A DNA stretch of 64,000 nucleotides from Kribbella steppae (GTDB lineage: Bacteria > Actinomycetota > Actinomycetes > Propionibacteriales > Kribbellaceae). Positions within the stretch are counted from its first letter, which is position 1; the number at the start of each line of letters is the position of its first letter. Position numbers and translations under genes: made by a program. Under the pieces are notes generated by a model that searched no databases, was not told where the DNA came from, and was given only the letters and a program-made list of their open reading frames with translations. The stretch lies in the NCBI RefSeq assembly GCF_004342025.1, contig NZ_SLWN01000026.1, positions 1 through 64,000 on the forward strand, given 5' to 3'. This document shows, piece by piece, positions 1-8,821 of the stretch.

Positions 1-420
1 GACCAACTGACCGAGCTCGTCGGCCACGGTCCCTACACCGTCAAGCCCGTCATCGACCTCAACGACGCCATCAGCGTCGACGCCTACGAGATCCCCGACC
101 GCATCCGCGAACGCATCAAGCTCGCCCACCCCGTAGAGCTCTTTCCCTACGGCAACCGCGAAACCAGTCCCACCATCGACCTGGACCACATCCAGCCCTA
201 CGACCCCCTCGGCCCACCAGGCCAAACCAGCACAGCGAATCTCGCACCCCTGGGCCGCTTCAGCCACCGGGTGAAGACGCACGGCCGCGGCTGGAACGTC
301 CGCCGCGTCGACCGCAAGACCGTGGAATGGACCACACCCCACGGCTTCACCTTCCACGTCACCCCCACCGGCACCACCAGAACAACAAACCACCCCCAAC
401 ACCCCGACAGCCCACCCTGA
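1..420 (+). CDS. HNH endonuclease domain protein of the DUF222/13E12 type, 3' part only
   Basis: The reading frame is open from the first base, and 139 residues are visible before the stop. They carry the end of an HNH-type fold: a DLDHIQPYD motif (about residues 60-68) followed by NLAPLGRFSHRVKTHGRGW and a WTTPHGFTFHVTP tail. This matches the C-terminus of the large actinobacterial DUF222/HNH (REP13E12-like) family, which is present in many near-identical copies per genome. The molecular role of these proteins is not established; HNH folds normally cut nucleic acid using a divalent metal. The N-terminal DUF222 part lies outside the window. The extreme C-terminus is low in complexity (Thr, His, Pro). 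Confidence 0.75.
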   Translation, partial: DQLTELVGHGPYTVKPVIDLNDAISVDAYEIPDRIRERIKLAHPVELFPYGNRETSPTIDLDHIQPYDPLGPPGQTSTANLAPLGRFSHRVKTHGRGWNVRRVDRKTVEWTTPHGFTFHVTPTGTTRTTNHPQHPDSPP

Positions 421-1225
421 TCCAACCGCCGATCAGGCGAGGCGCCGAAGCCCTCTCCCTTTGCTGAGCTAGCCGATGCGCCCCAAGGAGCGTCCACGCA
501 AGGTGCGAAGTCAGGGGCTGATGGTGCTGCGCAGGTCGCCGGCGCGGACAGCACCGACAACATGGGGCTGCCGGACGCCGCCATCGATGGGTCCTTTCCA
601 CCATCCGTCCTCGCCGGGTCCTATCAGCCGGACGCTTCCCGTCCAGGCGATCCCAACTGCCAATGACCGACGTGCCTGGCGTCCGCTCGCCGGTCATCCC
701 GTCCCCGGCCACTCGATCGTGTGGCCACCACGACCCATATCAAGAGCGCCAGAGGCGCCCCAGACGACCGGATCGCCAGACCCGGCCTGTCTGCGCGGTC
801 GCCCGTGGCGTTTTCACGGATCGGCCGACCGACTCTCGACGTGCGCCGCGCAGGCGTGGGTTTGCCAGCTACCAGACGTCCGATGTGGCTTGGGAGGCAA
901 ACAGTGTGGATTCGTTGTGGTACGAGCAGATCTGCAGCGAGAAGACGTTCTTGAACTTCCTGACACCGGTGCGGACGGGTCGCCACGGTCCGGCCTTGTG
1001 CTGAATACACCACCCCTGCCTGGCTGAGTCTGCGGACTCGAGGAGGCGGTTCTCTTCGGTATGGGGGGAGTACGGGCAGCGGGCTGTTTCTGCTGATCCT
1101 ATTGTGCGGTTTCTGTAGGAACACCTCGAGTGGCCGCGTCGATCAGCACTGCACCCAGAGCGGCGAAACGAAGCAGACAACGAAGTACGGCCCAAACCGG
1201 GACGTCCAAGAGGGAATGGAACTAG
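421..1225. other. Region without a recognisable gene
   Basis: About 800 bp between the HNH gene and the peptidoglycan-binding pseudogene. Several reading frames are open, which is usual at this GC content. None has codon bias, a ribosome site or a protein that looks real; the predicted peptides are rich in Arg, Pro and Cys. I see no tRNA, clear terminator or transposase remnant. Together with the broken genes just downstream, it looks like decaying accessory DNA. Confidence 0.5.
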
Positions 1226-1898
1226 ATGAGGAACGTCCTGCGTCGACCTCGCACCCGCGGCATCGTCGTCGCCACAGCACTGGCAGGCGCTCTGGTGTTG
1301 GGCATGGCCCCGGTAGCTGACGCGGACTTCAACAGCCCGCGCCAAGCGACGGTCCCGCCCATCGCCGCGTCCCCTGCCTCCGCGGAGGCCGCGACGGCTG
1401 CGAGCTGTTTCAGCACCTACCTGAGCTACGGCAGCCGTGGTACCTGCGTGAAGCTACTCCAGAAGAATGGGTGGGCTCAGCGTGGACGGCGTGTATGGCG
1501 CGGGGTCGCGGAGCCGCGTCCGGTCGTTCCAGGATGACGCCGGCCTCACTGTCGATGGCAAGGTCGGACCCCAGACCTGGCGGAAGCTGCGGACCTACGG
1601 CAAGGCGCTGGGATGGAAGTCCGGGGTCACCGTGTACATGTGCAAGGCGAGTTCGACGGACTTCCGCTTCTCGGTGTGGAACAACTCCGGCAAAGCCGCC
1701 GACTGGACGTTCTACGTGTCGGGCGGTCACTTCTCCGGAGACGCCATCTCGGATGACCGGATCGCTGCCCAGGGACGGATCGCCGCCGGGGCGTACGACA
1801 GCACGAAGCTCACGGTCTGGATCGGGAACTACGACAACGACCACACCACCACCAGCGTGCGCAACTTCTCCCGCAACACCCTCCCCGCCTGCGCCTAG
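1226..1898 (+). pseudogene. Secreted peptidoglycan-binding (PGRP-like fold, PF01471-type) protein, frameshifted
   Basis: The first frame (ATG 1226) gives an N-terminal signal peptide (basic MRNVLRRPRTR, then a hydrophobic VVATALAGALVLGMA core) and the start of a peptidoglycan-binding domain, YGSRGTCVKLLQK. The rest of that domain, GLSVDGVYGAGSRSRVRSFQ and VDGKVGPQTWRKL, lies in another frame that is open from about 1467 to 1898. The break falls in the run aagaatgggtgggctc near 1460-1475, where one extra base or two missing bases would explain it. After the domain comes a roughly 85-residue beta-rich tail (FRFSVWNNSGKAADWTFYV) ending PACA. An intact product would be exported and would bind cell-wall peptide cross-links. 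A sequencing error is the main alternative to a true mutation. Confidence 0.7.
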
Positions 1899-2174
1899 CC
1901 ATCGCTGTTTGGCGGTTGGGCTGCGGAGTTGCTCGGCCTGAGGCTGCCCGGCCCGCACCATGACGTCGACCTGCTGTTTCCAGCCGAGCTTTGAAGCCCT
2001 CGACACGTTCCTCGCAGCCGATGACGTAGACGAGATAGCGGCCAAGCGATTGGACTACGGGTGGCCAGTGCTATGTCCCTGATCGACTACCAGGCCACAC
2101 GGCGGGACCTGTTGCCAGCTGTGGACGGCAAGCAGGTGAGTTCGGAGGAGTGGCTCGAACACCAGAACAGGTGA
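1899..2174 (+). pseudogene. Decayed nucleotidyltransferase-like fragment in three frames
   Basis: Three short pieces in two reading frames read as one protein. From 1899 to 1994 there is GGWAAELLGLR followed by HHDVDLLFPAE. A one-base shift then gives SFEALDTFLAADDVDEIAAK and RLDYGW (about 1987-2082). A return to the first frame gives SLIDYQATRRDLLPAV and EEWLEHQNR up to a TGA at 2172-2174. GGWA plus HxDVDLL is the active-site style of small aminoglycoside/lincosamide-type nucleotidyltransferases. The start and much of the C-terminal half are missing. I call it a dead remnant; the family assignment rests on the two motifs only. Confidence 0.45.
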
Positions 2175-2194
2175 CCCGCCAGGTCGCGGGACTG

Positions 2195-3490
2195 CTAGCG
2201 GTTGTCCTTGATGCGCTTGGCTTTGCCTAGGGAGCGTTCGAGGCCGTGGGGGTCGACGACCTCGACGGTTGCGGTGACGCCGACCCTGTCTTTGATGCGG
2301 CGGGACAGACGGGCTGCGGCGGCGGCGCGGTCGGTGAGGTCGGGGGCGGCTTCGACCTGGACGGTTAGTTCGTCCAGGCGGCCGGGGCGGGTGAGGACGC
2401 AGAGGTAGTGCGGGGTCAGGCCCTCGACCAGCAGGATCTGTTCCTCGATCTGGGTCGGGAAGACGTTGACGCCACGGACGATCATCATGTCGTCGGTACG
2501 CCCGGTGATCTTCTCCATCCGGCGCATCCCGGGCCGCGCGGTGCCTGGTAGCAGCCGGGTCAGGTCCCGGGTGCGATAACGCAGTACCGGAAAGGCTTCC
2601 TTGGTCAGGGTGGTGAAGACCAGTTCGCCGACCGAACCGTCCGGCAGGACCTCGCCGGTGACCGGGTCGATGATCTCCGGGTAGAAGTGGTCCTCCCAGA
2701 TGTGCAGTCCGTCCTTGGACTCGACGCACTCCTGCGCGACGCCAGGCCCCATCACCTCGGACAGGCCGTAGATGTCGACCGCGTGCATCCCGGTCCGCTG
2801 CTCCACCTCGGCGCGCATCTGCTCGGTCCACGGTTCGGCGCCGAAGATGCCGATCCGTAGTGAGGTGTCGCGCGGGTCCAGCCCGCGCGCCTCCATCTCG
2901 TCCACGATGGCGAGGAAGTACGACGGTGTGACCATGATGATCCGGGCGCCGAAGTCGCGGATCAGGTCGACCTGCCGCTCGGTCATCCCGCCGGACACGG
3001 GTACGACGGTGCACCCGAGCCGCTCGGCGCCGTAGTGCGCGCCCAGCCCACCGGTGAACAACCCGTAGCCGTAGGCAACATGACAGACATCGCCCGCACG
3101 GCCGCCGGCTGCCCGGATCGATCGGGCCATCAGATCGGCCCAGTTGTCGAGGTCCCGGCGCGTGTACCCGACCACCGTCGGTCGTCCCGTCGTACCCGAG
3201 GACGCGTGCACCCGCACGACTTCCGACCGCGGTACGGCGAACATCCCGAACGGATAGTTCTCCCGCAGGTCCTGCTTCGCCGTGAACGGTAGGCGGCTCA
3301 GATCCGACAGTTCCTGAAAGTCTCCGGGCGCGAAACCCACACCGTCCAGGGCCGCGCGATAGTGCGGGACGTTCTCGTACGCCGCCCTGATCGTTGACTG
3401 CAGCAACGACAACTGACGGGACCGGAGCTCGTCGACGGACAGCCGTTCACCGGCGTCACGCAGCTCCTCGGGACACGGATCACCGAGCAT
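2195..3490 (-). CDS. paaK: Phenylacetate-CoA ligase
   Basis: This 431-residue cytoplasmic enzyme would activate phenylacetate with ATP and coenzyme A to phenylacetyl-CoA, the entry step of the aerobic phenylacetate pathway. The adenylate-forming signature SSGTTGRPT is at residues 97-105. Further family motifs are YGYGLFTGGLG, IFGAEPWTEQMR, YGLSEVMGPGVAQEC, TTLTKEAFPVLRYRTRDL and the hinge GRTDDMMIVRGVNVFP. The length is typical for PaaK. The ATG at 3490 follows a GGAG ribosome site. It lies 9 bp downstream of the thiolase gene on the same strand, in an apparent paaI-thiolase-paaK operon. Confidence 0.93.
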   Translation of the reverse strand: MLGDPCPEELRDAGERLSVDELRSRQLSLLQSTIRAAYENVPHYRAALDGVGFAPGDFQELSDLSRLPFTAKQDLRENYPFGMFAVPRSEVVRVHASSGTTGRPTVVGYTRRDLDNWADLMARSIRAAGGRAGDVCHVAYGYGLFTGGLGAHYGAERLGCTVVPVSGGMTERQVDLIRDFGARIIMVTPSYFLAIVDEMEARGLDPRDTSLRIGIFGAEPWTEQMRAEVEQRTGMHAVDIYGLSEVMGPGVAQECVESKDGLHIWEDHFYPEIIDPVTGEVLPDGSVGELVFTTLTKEAFPVLRYRTRDLTRLLPGTARPGMRRMEKITGRTDDMMIVRGVNVFPTQIEEQILLVEGLTPHYLCVLTRPGRLDELTVQVEAAPDLTDRAAAAARLSRRIKDRVGVTATVEVVDPHGLERSLGKAKRIKDNR

Positions 3491-3499
3491 GGGCCTCTC

Positions 3500-4702
3500 C
3501 TACGGACGGGCGAGCAGGGTCGCGATGCCCTGACCCACTCCGATGCACATGGTGGCCAGCGCATACCCGGCGTCGCGGTGGCGAAGCTCCAGGGCGGCGG
3601 TGAGAGCGAGGCGGGCGCCGGACATCCCCAGGGGGTGGCCGAGGGCGATGGCGCCGCCGTTCGGGTTCACGTGTTCGGCGTCGTCGGGGAGGCCGAGTTC
3701 ACGCAGTACTGCCAGAGACTGTGAGGCGAACGCCTCGTTCAGCTCGATCACGCCGACGTCGGCCAGCGCGACGCCGGTGCGGTCGAGAAGCTTGCGGGTA
3801 GCCGGTGCCGGGCCGATCCCCATGATCCGCGGTGGCACACCGGCGGCCGCCGTACCCACGATCCGGGCCAGCGGCGTGACGCCGAGTCGCTCGACCGCTG
3901 CACCGCTCATCACCAGCAGTGCGGCCGCGCCGTCATTGACACCGGACGCGTTGCCCGCGGTGACGGTTCCAGGGGTGCGGAACGGTGTCTTCAGGCCGGC
4001 GAGCGCCTCCAGCGAGGTCTCCCGCGGGTGCTCGTCGGTGTCGACGACCGTCACGGCACCTCGCTTGCCCGGAACCTCCACGGGCACGATCTCCTCGGCC
4101 AGCCGACCGTTCGCCTGAGCCTTGGCCGCGCGCTGCTGGCTGCGCAGCGCGAACAGGTCCTGGTGCTCACGGCTGATGCCGAAGTCGGCGGCGACGTTCT
4201 CGGCCGTCTCCGGCATCGAGTCGATCCCGTACTGCTTCTGCAGCACCGGATTCACGAACCGCCACCCGATCGTGGTGTCGTAGATCTCGGCCTGCCGCGA
4301 GAAGGCGGTCGTTGCCTTGGGCATCACAAAGGGGGCCCGCGACATCGACTCGACCCCGCCGGCGACGACGATCTCGTTGTCCCCGGCGATGATCGAGCGG
4401 GCGGCGGAGGCGACCGCGTCCAATCCCGATCCGCACAGCCGGTTGATCGTCGTACCCGGGACCTCGGCCGGCAGTCCGGCCAGCAGCACCGCCATCCGGG
4501 CCACGTTCCGGTTGTCCTCGCCGGCCTGGTTCGCGCAACCCAGAATCACGTCATCGATCAACCCGAAATCAAACGAGTGCCGGGCCAGCAGTGACGAGAC
4601 GGCATGCGCGGCCAGGTCGTCGGGGCGTACCGCGGCGAGCGCACCGCCGTACCGGCCGATCGGTGTACGAACTCCATCCACCAGAAAGGCTTCGCGCGTC
4701 AT
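3500..4702 (-). CDS. paaJ: Thiolase of the PaaJ/PcaF type (3-oxoadipyl-CoA thiolase)
   Basis: A 400-residue thiolase with the acylated nucleophile Cys90 in TINRLCGSGLDAV, the histidine motif GGAIALGHPLGMSG (His356) and the second active-site cysteine in CIGVGQG (Cys386). Thiolases of this group cleave 3-oxoadipyl-CoA, and in the phenylacetate pathway also 3-oxo-5,6-dehydrosuberyl-CoA, to acetyl-CoA and a shorter acyl-CoA. Its position between paaI and paaK supports the phenylacetate role. A general acetyl-CoA acetyltransferase cannot be excluded from sequence alone. Its start overlaps the paaI stop by 4 bp (ATGA), indicating translational coupling. Confidence 0.85.
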   Translation of the reverse strand: MTREAFLVDGVRTPIGRYGGALAAVRPDDLAAHAVSSLLARHSFDFGLIDDVILGCANQAGEDNRNVARMAVLLAGLPAEVPGTTINRLCGSGLDAVASAARSIIAGDNEIVVAGGVESMSRAPFVMPKATTAFSRQAEIYDTTIGWRFVNPVLQKQYGIDSMPETAENVAADFGISREHQDLFALRSQQRAAKAQANGRLAEEIVPVEVPGKRGAVTVVDTDEHPRETSLEALAGLKTPFRTPGTVTAGNASGVNDGAAALLVMSGAAVERLGVTPLARIVGTAAAGVPPRIMGIGPAPATRKLLDRTGVALADVGVIELNEAFASQSLAVLRELGLPDDAEHVNPNGGAIALGHPLGMSGARLALTAALELRHRDAGYALATMCIGVGQGIATLLARP

Positions 4703-5145
4703 GACTCGTCCTCCGAAGGAATGATCGTGCCGGACAACTGGCGGCTGCGGCCGCGGAACTCGGCGATCACCTCGTCACCGCGCCGGACCGTCACGTCGTA
4801 GATCGCGTTCCGGCCGTACGACGTCCGCTCCCGCGCCTCCGCGACGAGCACGTCACCGCGCTTGGCCGGGGCGACGAAGACGATGTCGCAGGTCTGCGCG
4901 ACGGTGACCCGGTTACGGGAGTTGCACGCGAACGCGAACGCGGAGTCAGCCAGACTGAACACGAAACCACCATGCGCGATACCGTGCCCGTTCACCATGT
5001 CCTCGCGCACCGGCATCTCGACCCGGGCCCGGCCCTCGTCGACCTCGACCAGCCGCATACCCAGGCCGGCGCTGGCGGTGTCCTCCGCCCACATCGCGGC
5101 GGCCACCCGGGCCGCCAGGTCGTCACCCATACTTTGCCCAATCAA
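4699..5145 (-). CDS. paaI: Hot-dog-fold hydroxyphenylacetyl-CoA thioesterase
   Basis: About 148 residues (143 if the inner ATG at 5130 is used). The PaaI signature NGHGIAHGGFVFSLADSAFA is present, with the catalytic-site Asp and the HGG loop, followed by the VFVAPAKRGDVLVAEA strand typical of acyl-CoA thioesterases. PaaI removes CoA from ring-hydroxylated side products and so prevents CoA trapping when the pathway stalls. The TTG at 5145 has an AAGG ribosome site at normal spacing; the inner ATG has none that is clear. First gene of the paaI-thiolase-paaK operon, divergent from paaN. Confidence 0.88.
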   Translation of the reverse strand: MIGQSMGDDLAARVAAAMWAEDTASAGLGMRLVEVDEGRARVEMPVREDMVNGHGIAHGGFVFSLADSAFAFACNSRNRVTVAQTCDIVFVAPAKRGDVLVAEARERTSYGRNAIYDVTVRRGDEVIAEFRGRSRQLSGTIIPSEDES

Positions 5146-5228
5146 GAAGGACCTTGTGACACTCTATCCCCGGTCGCGCCATCGACTGTAACATCACCTG
5201 CGAGACCCCGAGGCTTGGAGCACACCCC

Positions 5229-6908
5229 ATGACCACGACCGGCACCGACTTGCTCGCCACCCACCGCGAGCGTCTTGACGACGCTTCGAAGGCGATCCGT
5301 GGCCGCGGCTACCACTCCGCCTTCCCGGAGTCGCCCAGTCCGAGGGTGTACGGCGAGACCGCGGCAGCCGACGGCAAGGCCGCCTTCGAGCGCTACCTCG
5401 GTACGACGTTCCCGCTCGAGACCCCGGGTTCACGCGGCACGGTGATCACTGAGCACTCGCCGTTCGGGATCCCGCTGGACATCGCCTACCCGCGCACGGT
5501 CGAGGACGGGCTGGACGAGCTGCTCGAGGCGGCCCGCAGCGGCATGGCCGACTGGCGCAAGGCCGGGATCGACGCTCGGACCGGAGTCACGCTGGAGATC
5601 CTGGCCCGGTTGCACAAGCGGGTCTTCGAGCTGGCGAACGCGGTCCAGCACACCAGCGGTCAAGCGTTCGTGATGGCGTTCCAGGCCGGTGGCGCGCATG
5701 CGCTGGACCGGGCGCTGGAGGCGGTCGCGTATGCGTACGAGGAGATGAACCGCTACCCGGCCGCGGCGACCTGGGAAAAGCCGGCCAAGGGCAACCCGAT
5801 CCGGATGGAGAAGACGTTCACCGTCACCGGCCGCGGGGTCGCGCTGGTGATCGGCTGCAACACCTTCCCGACCTGGAACTCCTGGCCCGGCCTGTTCGCG
5901 TCACTCGTCACGGGGAACGCCGTGGTGGTGAAGCCGCACCCGCTCGCTGTCCTGCCGCTCGCCATCACCGTCGAGGTGTGCCGCGAGGTGCTCGCCGAGG
6001 CCGGCTTCGACCCGAACCTGGTGACCCTGGCCGCCGAGCGGGCCGGTGACGGCCTGGCGAAGCCGCTGGCGACCCGGCCCGAGGTGAAGTTGATCGACTT
6101 CACCGGCGGCAGCGAGTTCGGCGAGTGGCTGGAGCAGAACGCGACCCAGGCGACCGTGTTCACCGAGAAGGCCGGGGTGAACGCCGTCATCGTCGACTCG
6201 ACCGACGCGTTCAAGGCACTGTGCGGGAACCTCGCGTTCACGCTGTCGCTGTACTCCGGCCAGATGTGCACGACCACCCAGAACCTCTTCGTCCCGGCCG
6301 GCGGGATCGAGACCGACGAGGGCCACAAGTCCTTCGAGGAGGTCGGCGCGGGGATCGCCGGCGCGATGGGCAAGTTGCTCGGCGACGACGCCCGCGCGGT
6401 CGAGATCCTCGGTGGCATCGTGAACCAGGCCGTGATCAGCCGGCTCGAGCTCGCCCCGGAGTACGGCGACGTCGTGCTGGAGTCCCGGGCGATCCAGCAC
6501 CCGGCCTTCCCGGACGCGCTGGTGCGGACGCCGCTGCTGGTCGCGATCGACGCGAAGGACGAGGAGGTGTACGGGCGTGAGTGCTTCGGGCCGGTGTCCT
6601 TCCTGGTCAAGACCGCCGACACCGCGGAGTCGATCGACCTGTTCCGGACCACGGTCACCGAGGGCGGCGCGATGACGGCCGGGATCTACTCCACCGACCC
6701 GAAGACCCTGGAGCAGGCCCGGGACGCGGCCCTCGATGCGGGTGTCGCGCTGTCGGAGAACCTGACCGGTCAGGTGTTCGTGAATCAATCGGCTGCTTTC
6801 AGCGATTTCCACGGCACCGGCGCGAATCCGGCCGCCAACGCGACATACACCGACGGCGCTTACGTTGCGAGTCGCTTCCGCGTCATTCAATCTAGGCGTC
6901 ATGTCTGA
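5229..6908 (+). CDS. paaN: Phenylacetate degradation aldehyde dehydrogenase-like protein PaaN
   Basis: A 559-residue aldehyde dehydrogenase superfamily protein of the actinobacterial PaaN type. The N-terminus carries the family-specific HSAFPESPSPRVYGE segment, and the NAD site includes GCNTFPTWNSWPGLF and VVKPHPLAVLP. The expected catalytic cysteine is Cys347 in SGQMCTTTQN. PaaN is thought to oxidise the semialdehyde formed after ring opening. Unlike E. coli PaaZ it has no C-terminal hydratase domain, so the hydrolase step needs another protein. It is transcribed away from paaI across an 83-bp gap that must hold both promoters. The monooxygenase genes paaABCDE are not in the window. Confidence 0.88.
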   Translation: MTTTGTDLLATHRERLDDASKAIRGRGYHSAFPESPSPRVYGETAAADGKAAFERYLGTTFPLETPGSRGTVITEHSPFGIPLDIAYPRTVEDGLDELLEAARSGMADWRKAGIDARTGVTLEILARLHKRVFELANAVQHTSGQAFVMAFQAGGAHALDRALEAVAYAYEEMNRYPAAATWEKPAKGNPIRMEKTFTVTGRGVALVIGCNTFPTWNSWPGLFASLVTGNAVVVKPHPLAVLPLAITVEVCREVLAEAGFDPNLVTLAAERAGDGLAKPLATRPEVKLIDFTGGSEFGEWLEQNATQATVFTEKAGVNAVIVDSTDAFKALCGNLAFTLSLYSGQMCTTTQNLFVPAGGIETDEGHKSFEEVGAGIAGAMGKLLGDDARAVEILGGIVNQAVISRLELAPEYGDVVLESRAIQHPAFPDALVRTPLLVAIDAKDEEVYGRECFGPVSFLVKTADTAESIDLFRTTVTEGGAMTAGIYSTDPKTLEQARDAALDAGVALSENLTGQVFVNQSAAFSDFHGTGANPAANATYTDGAYVASRFRVIQSRRHV

Positions 6909-8289
6909 CGCTCTGGATCCGGATCACTTACGCGAAGTTCTCACCTACTACGACAGCTGGCTGGCGTTCAACCAGCGCTATCAACGTGTGCCCGGGGTTC
7001 AGGCCGCCGTGTTCGCCGCGGACGGGATCGCCTTCTCCGCGGCGTACGGGCTGGCGGACGTCGAGAACGCCGTACCGCTGACCGAGCAGCACCTGTTCCG
7101 GATCGCGTCGCATTCGAAGACGTTCACCGCGACAGCCGTGTTCCAGTTGGTCGAACAAGGCCGGCTCCGGCTGGACGACAAGGCGGGGCAGCACGTCACC
7201 GAGATCGTCGGTACGCCGCTGGGGGAGCGGACCGTGCGGGACCTGCTGGCGCACGCCGGCGGCATCACCCGGGACAGTCTGGACGCGGACTGGTGGCAGC
7301 TCGCGAAGGCCTTCCCGGACCGGGATGAGTTGCTGGAGGTACTGCGGGACGAGTCGTCCGCCGTACTGCCGGAGAACGACCGCTTCAAGTACTCGAACAT
7401 CGGCTACGGGCTGCTCGGCCTCGTGGTCGAGGCGGCGGCCGGGACGTCGTACAACTCCTATGTCCAGACCGCGATCGTGGACAAGCTCGGGCTGTCCGGG
7501 CTCGGTCCGGAGCTGGATCCGGCGCGCAGCAGTGAGTACGCCGCCGGGTACAGCGCCCTGTCGTACGCCGCCGAGCGGATCCCGATCGATCACGTCGACA
7601 CCCGGGCACTCGCCGCGGCGACCGGGTTCTTCGGCAATGCTCGTGACCTGGCGACCTACTTCTCTGCTCACCTGCCCGGCGACGACCGGCTGCTGACGGA
7701 CAAGTCCAAGCGTGAGATGCAGCACCCGCTCTGGCAGACCGCGGCCGGCGACGACTGGCCGCGCTACGGGCTGGGCGTGCAGATCGCGAAGATCGGCGAA
7801 CGGCGCCTGTTCGGGCATGGGGGTGGCTATCCGGGGCACATCACCAGGTCCCTGGTCGACGGGTCCGCCGGCATCGCGGTCAGCGTGTTGACGAACGCGA
7901 TCGACGGCCCCGCGCAGCAGTTGGCCGAGGGATTCTTCAAGCTGCTCGATCTGGCCCAGTCGAAGGATCGCCCCGGCACCGTGGCCGACCTGAGCCGCTT
8001 CACCGGCCGCTACGCCAACCTCTGGGGCGTCAGCGACATCGTCCAGCTCGGCGGCCGGCTCTACGCGCTCGACCCTGCCCAGGGCGATCCGGCCGACAGG
8101 CCGACCGCGCTCGAAGCCGACGGAGACACGCTCCTGGTGACCGAGGACTCCGGCACCGGTGCCTACGGGCAGAGGTACCACTTCACCTTCGACGCGGACG
8201 GTCGGCCCGACACGGTCCGCAATGCCACCGGCCTCCTGACCGACCCGATCGACCGCTTCACCCTGCCGTCCCGGCTGACCGCGGAGTAA
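6901..8289 (+). CDS. Serine hydrolase of the beta-lactamase/D-Ala-D-Ala carboxypeptidase family
   Basis: From the ATG at 6901, which overlaps the end of paaN by 8 bp, the protein has 462 residues. The class C beta-lactamase-like motifs are in order: SxxK at Ser70-Lys73 (SHSK), the tyrosine motif YSNIGYG, and the late HGGG (GHGGGYPG) in place of KTG. A beta-barrel-like tail follows (RFTGRYANLWG...). There is no signal peptide, so it is probably cytoplasmic. Such proteins act as esterases, peptidases or amide hydrolases and the substrate cannot be told. Coupling to paaN may be incidental. A longer start at 6865 lies inside paaN and is less likely. Confidence 0.82.
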   Translation: MSDALDPDHLREVLTYYDSWLAFNQRYQRVPGVQAAVFAADGIAFSAAYGLADVENAVPLTEQHLFRIASHSKTFTATAVFQLVEQGRLRLDDKAGQHVTEIVGTPLGERTVRDLLAHAGGITRDSLDADWWQLAKAFPDRDELLEVLRDESSAVLPENDRFKYSNIGYGLLGLVVEAAAGTSYNSYVQTAIVDKLGLSGLGPELDPARSSEYAAGYSALSYAAERIPIDHVDTRALAAATGFFGNARDLATYFSAHLPGDDRLLTDKSKREMQHPLWQTAAGDDWPRYGLGVQIAKIGERRLFGHGGGYPGHITRSLVDGSAGIAVSVLTNAIDGPAQQLAEGFFKLLDLAQSKDRPGTVADLSRFTGRYANLWGVSDIVQLGGRLYALDPAQGDPADRPTALEADGDTLLVTEDSGTGAYGQRYHFTFDADGRPDTVRNATGLLTDPIDRFTLPSRLTAE

Positions 8290-8302
8290 GTACCGTGCGG
8301 GT

Positions 8303-8821
8303 ATGACGATCCACGGCGATCACCCGTTCTTGCCGCCCGAGTCCGAGCGGAGTCCGGTACGGCGGCTGCGTGGGCGACTGCCGTCACCGGTCGGGTTGTG
8401 GACCACCGTGTACGACGGGAAGCGGGCGGGCCTCACGGTGTCGTCGATGCTGGTGGCCGACGGTGAGCCGGGATCGGTGATCGGCCTGATCGATCCGGAC
8501 TCGGACCTCTGGGAGACGTTGCGTCAGGCAAGGACCGCGGTGGTGTCCCTGCTCGGCGAGGGTCACCAGCAGCTCGCCGACGCATTCGGCTACGTCGCAC
8601 CGGCCCCCGGCGGCCCGTTCCGGATGATCGACTGGACCGACACTGCCTGGGGTCCGGCGCCGGTCGGTGTCAGCGCCTGGGCCGGCTGCACGCTCGTCTC
8701 CACCGATCCGCCGGAGGCCGGCTGGGCGCTCCAGGTCCAGCTGGAGATCGTTCACGTCGAGCTGACGCCCGACGAGACCCCCACCCTGGTTCACCGACGC
8801 GGCCGCTACTTCACCCTCTGA
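8303..8821 (+). CDS. Flavin-reductase-like FMN-binding split-barrel protein
   Basis: 172 residues with the split-barrel flavin-binding pattern: SPVGLWTTVYDGKRAGLTVSS near the start, then IGLIDPDSDLWETLRQA and VVSLLGEGHQQLADAFG. These resemble NAD(P)H:flavin oxidoreductase domains, which supply reduced flavin to monooxygenases or bind FMN tightly. No partner monooxygenase is next to it. It begins 13 bp after the serine hydrolase gene and is probably cotranscribed. Its end overlaps the convergent MarR gene by 16 bp. Confidence 0.75.
   Translation: MTIHGDHPFLPPESERSPVRRLRGRLPSPVGLWTTVYDGKRAGLTVSSMLVADGEPGSVIGLIDPDSDLWETLRQARTAVVSLLGEGHQQLADAFGYVAPAPGGPFRMIDWTDTAWGPAPVGVSAWAGCTLVSTDPPEAGWALQVQLEIVHVELTPDETPTLVHRRGRYFTL

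Noticed and set aside
476..1124. Several overlapping open frames on both strands in the first kilobase
   Set aside because: None has a ribosome site, codon bias or a plausible protein; all are rich in Arg and Pro, as expected for random high-GC frames.
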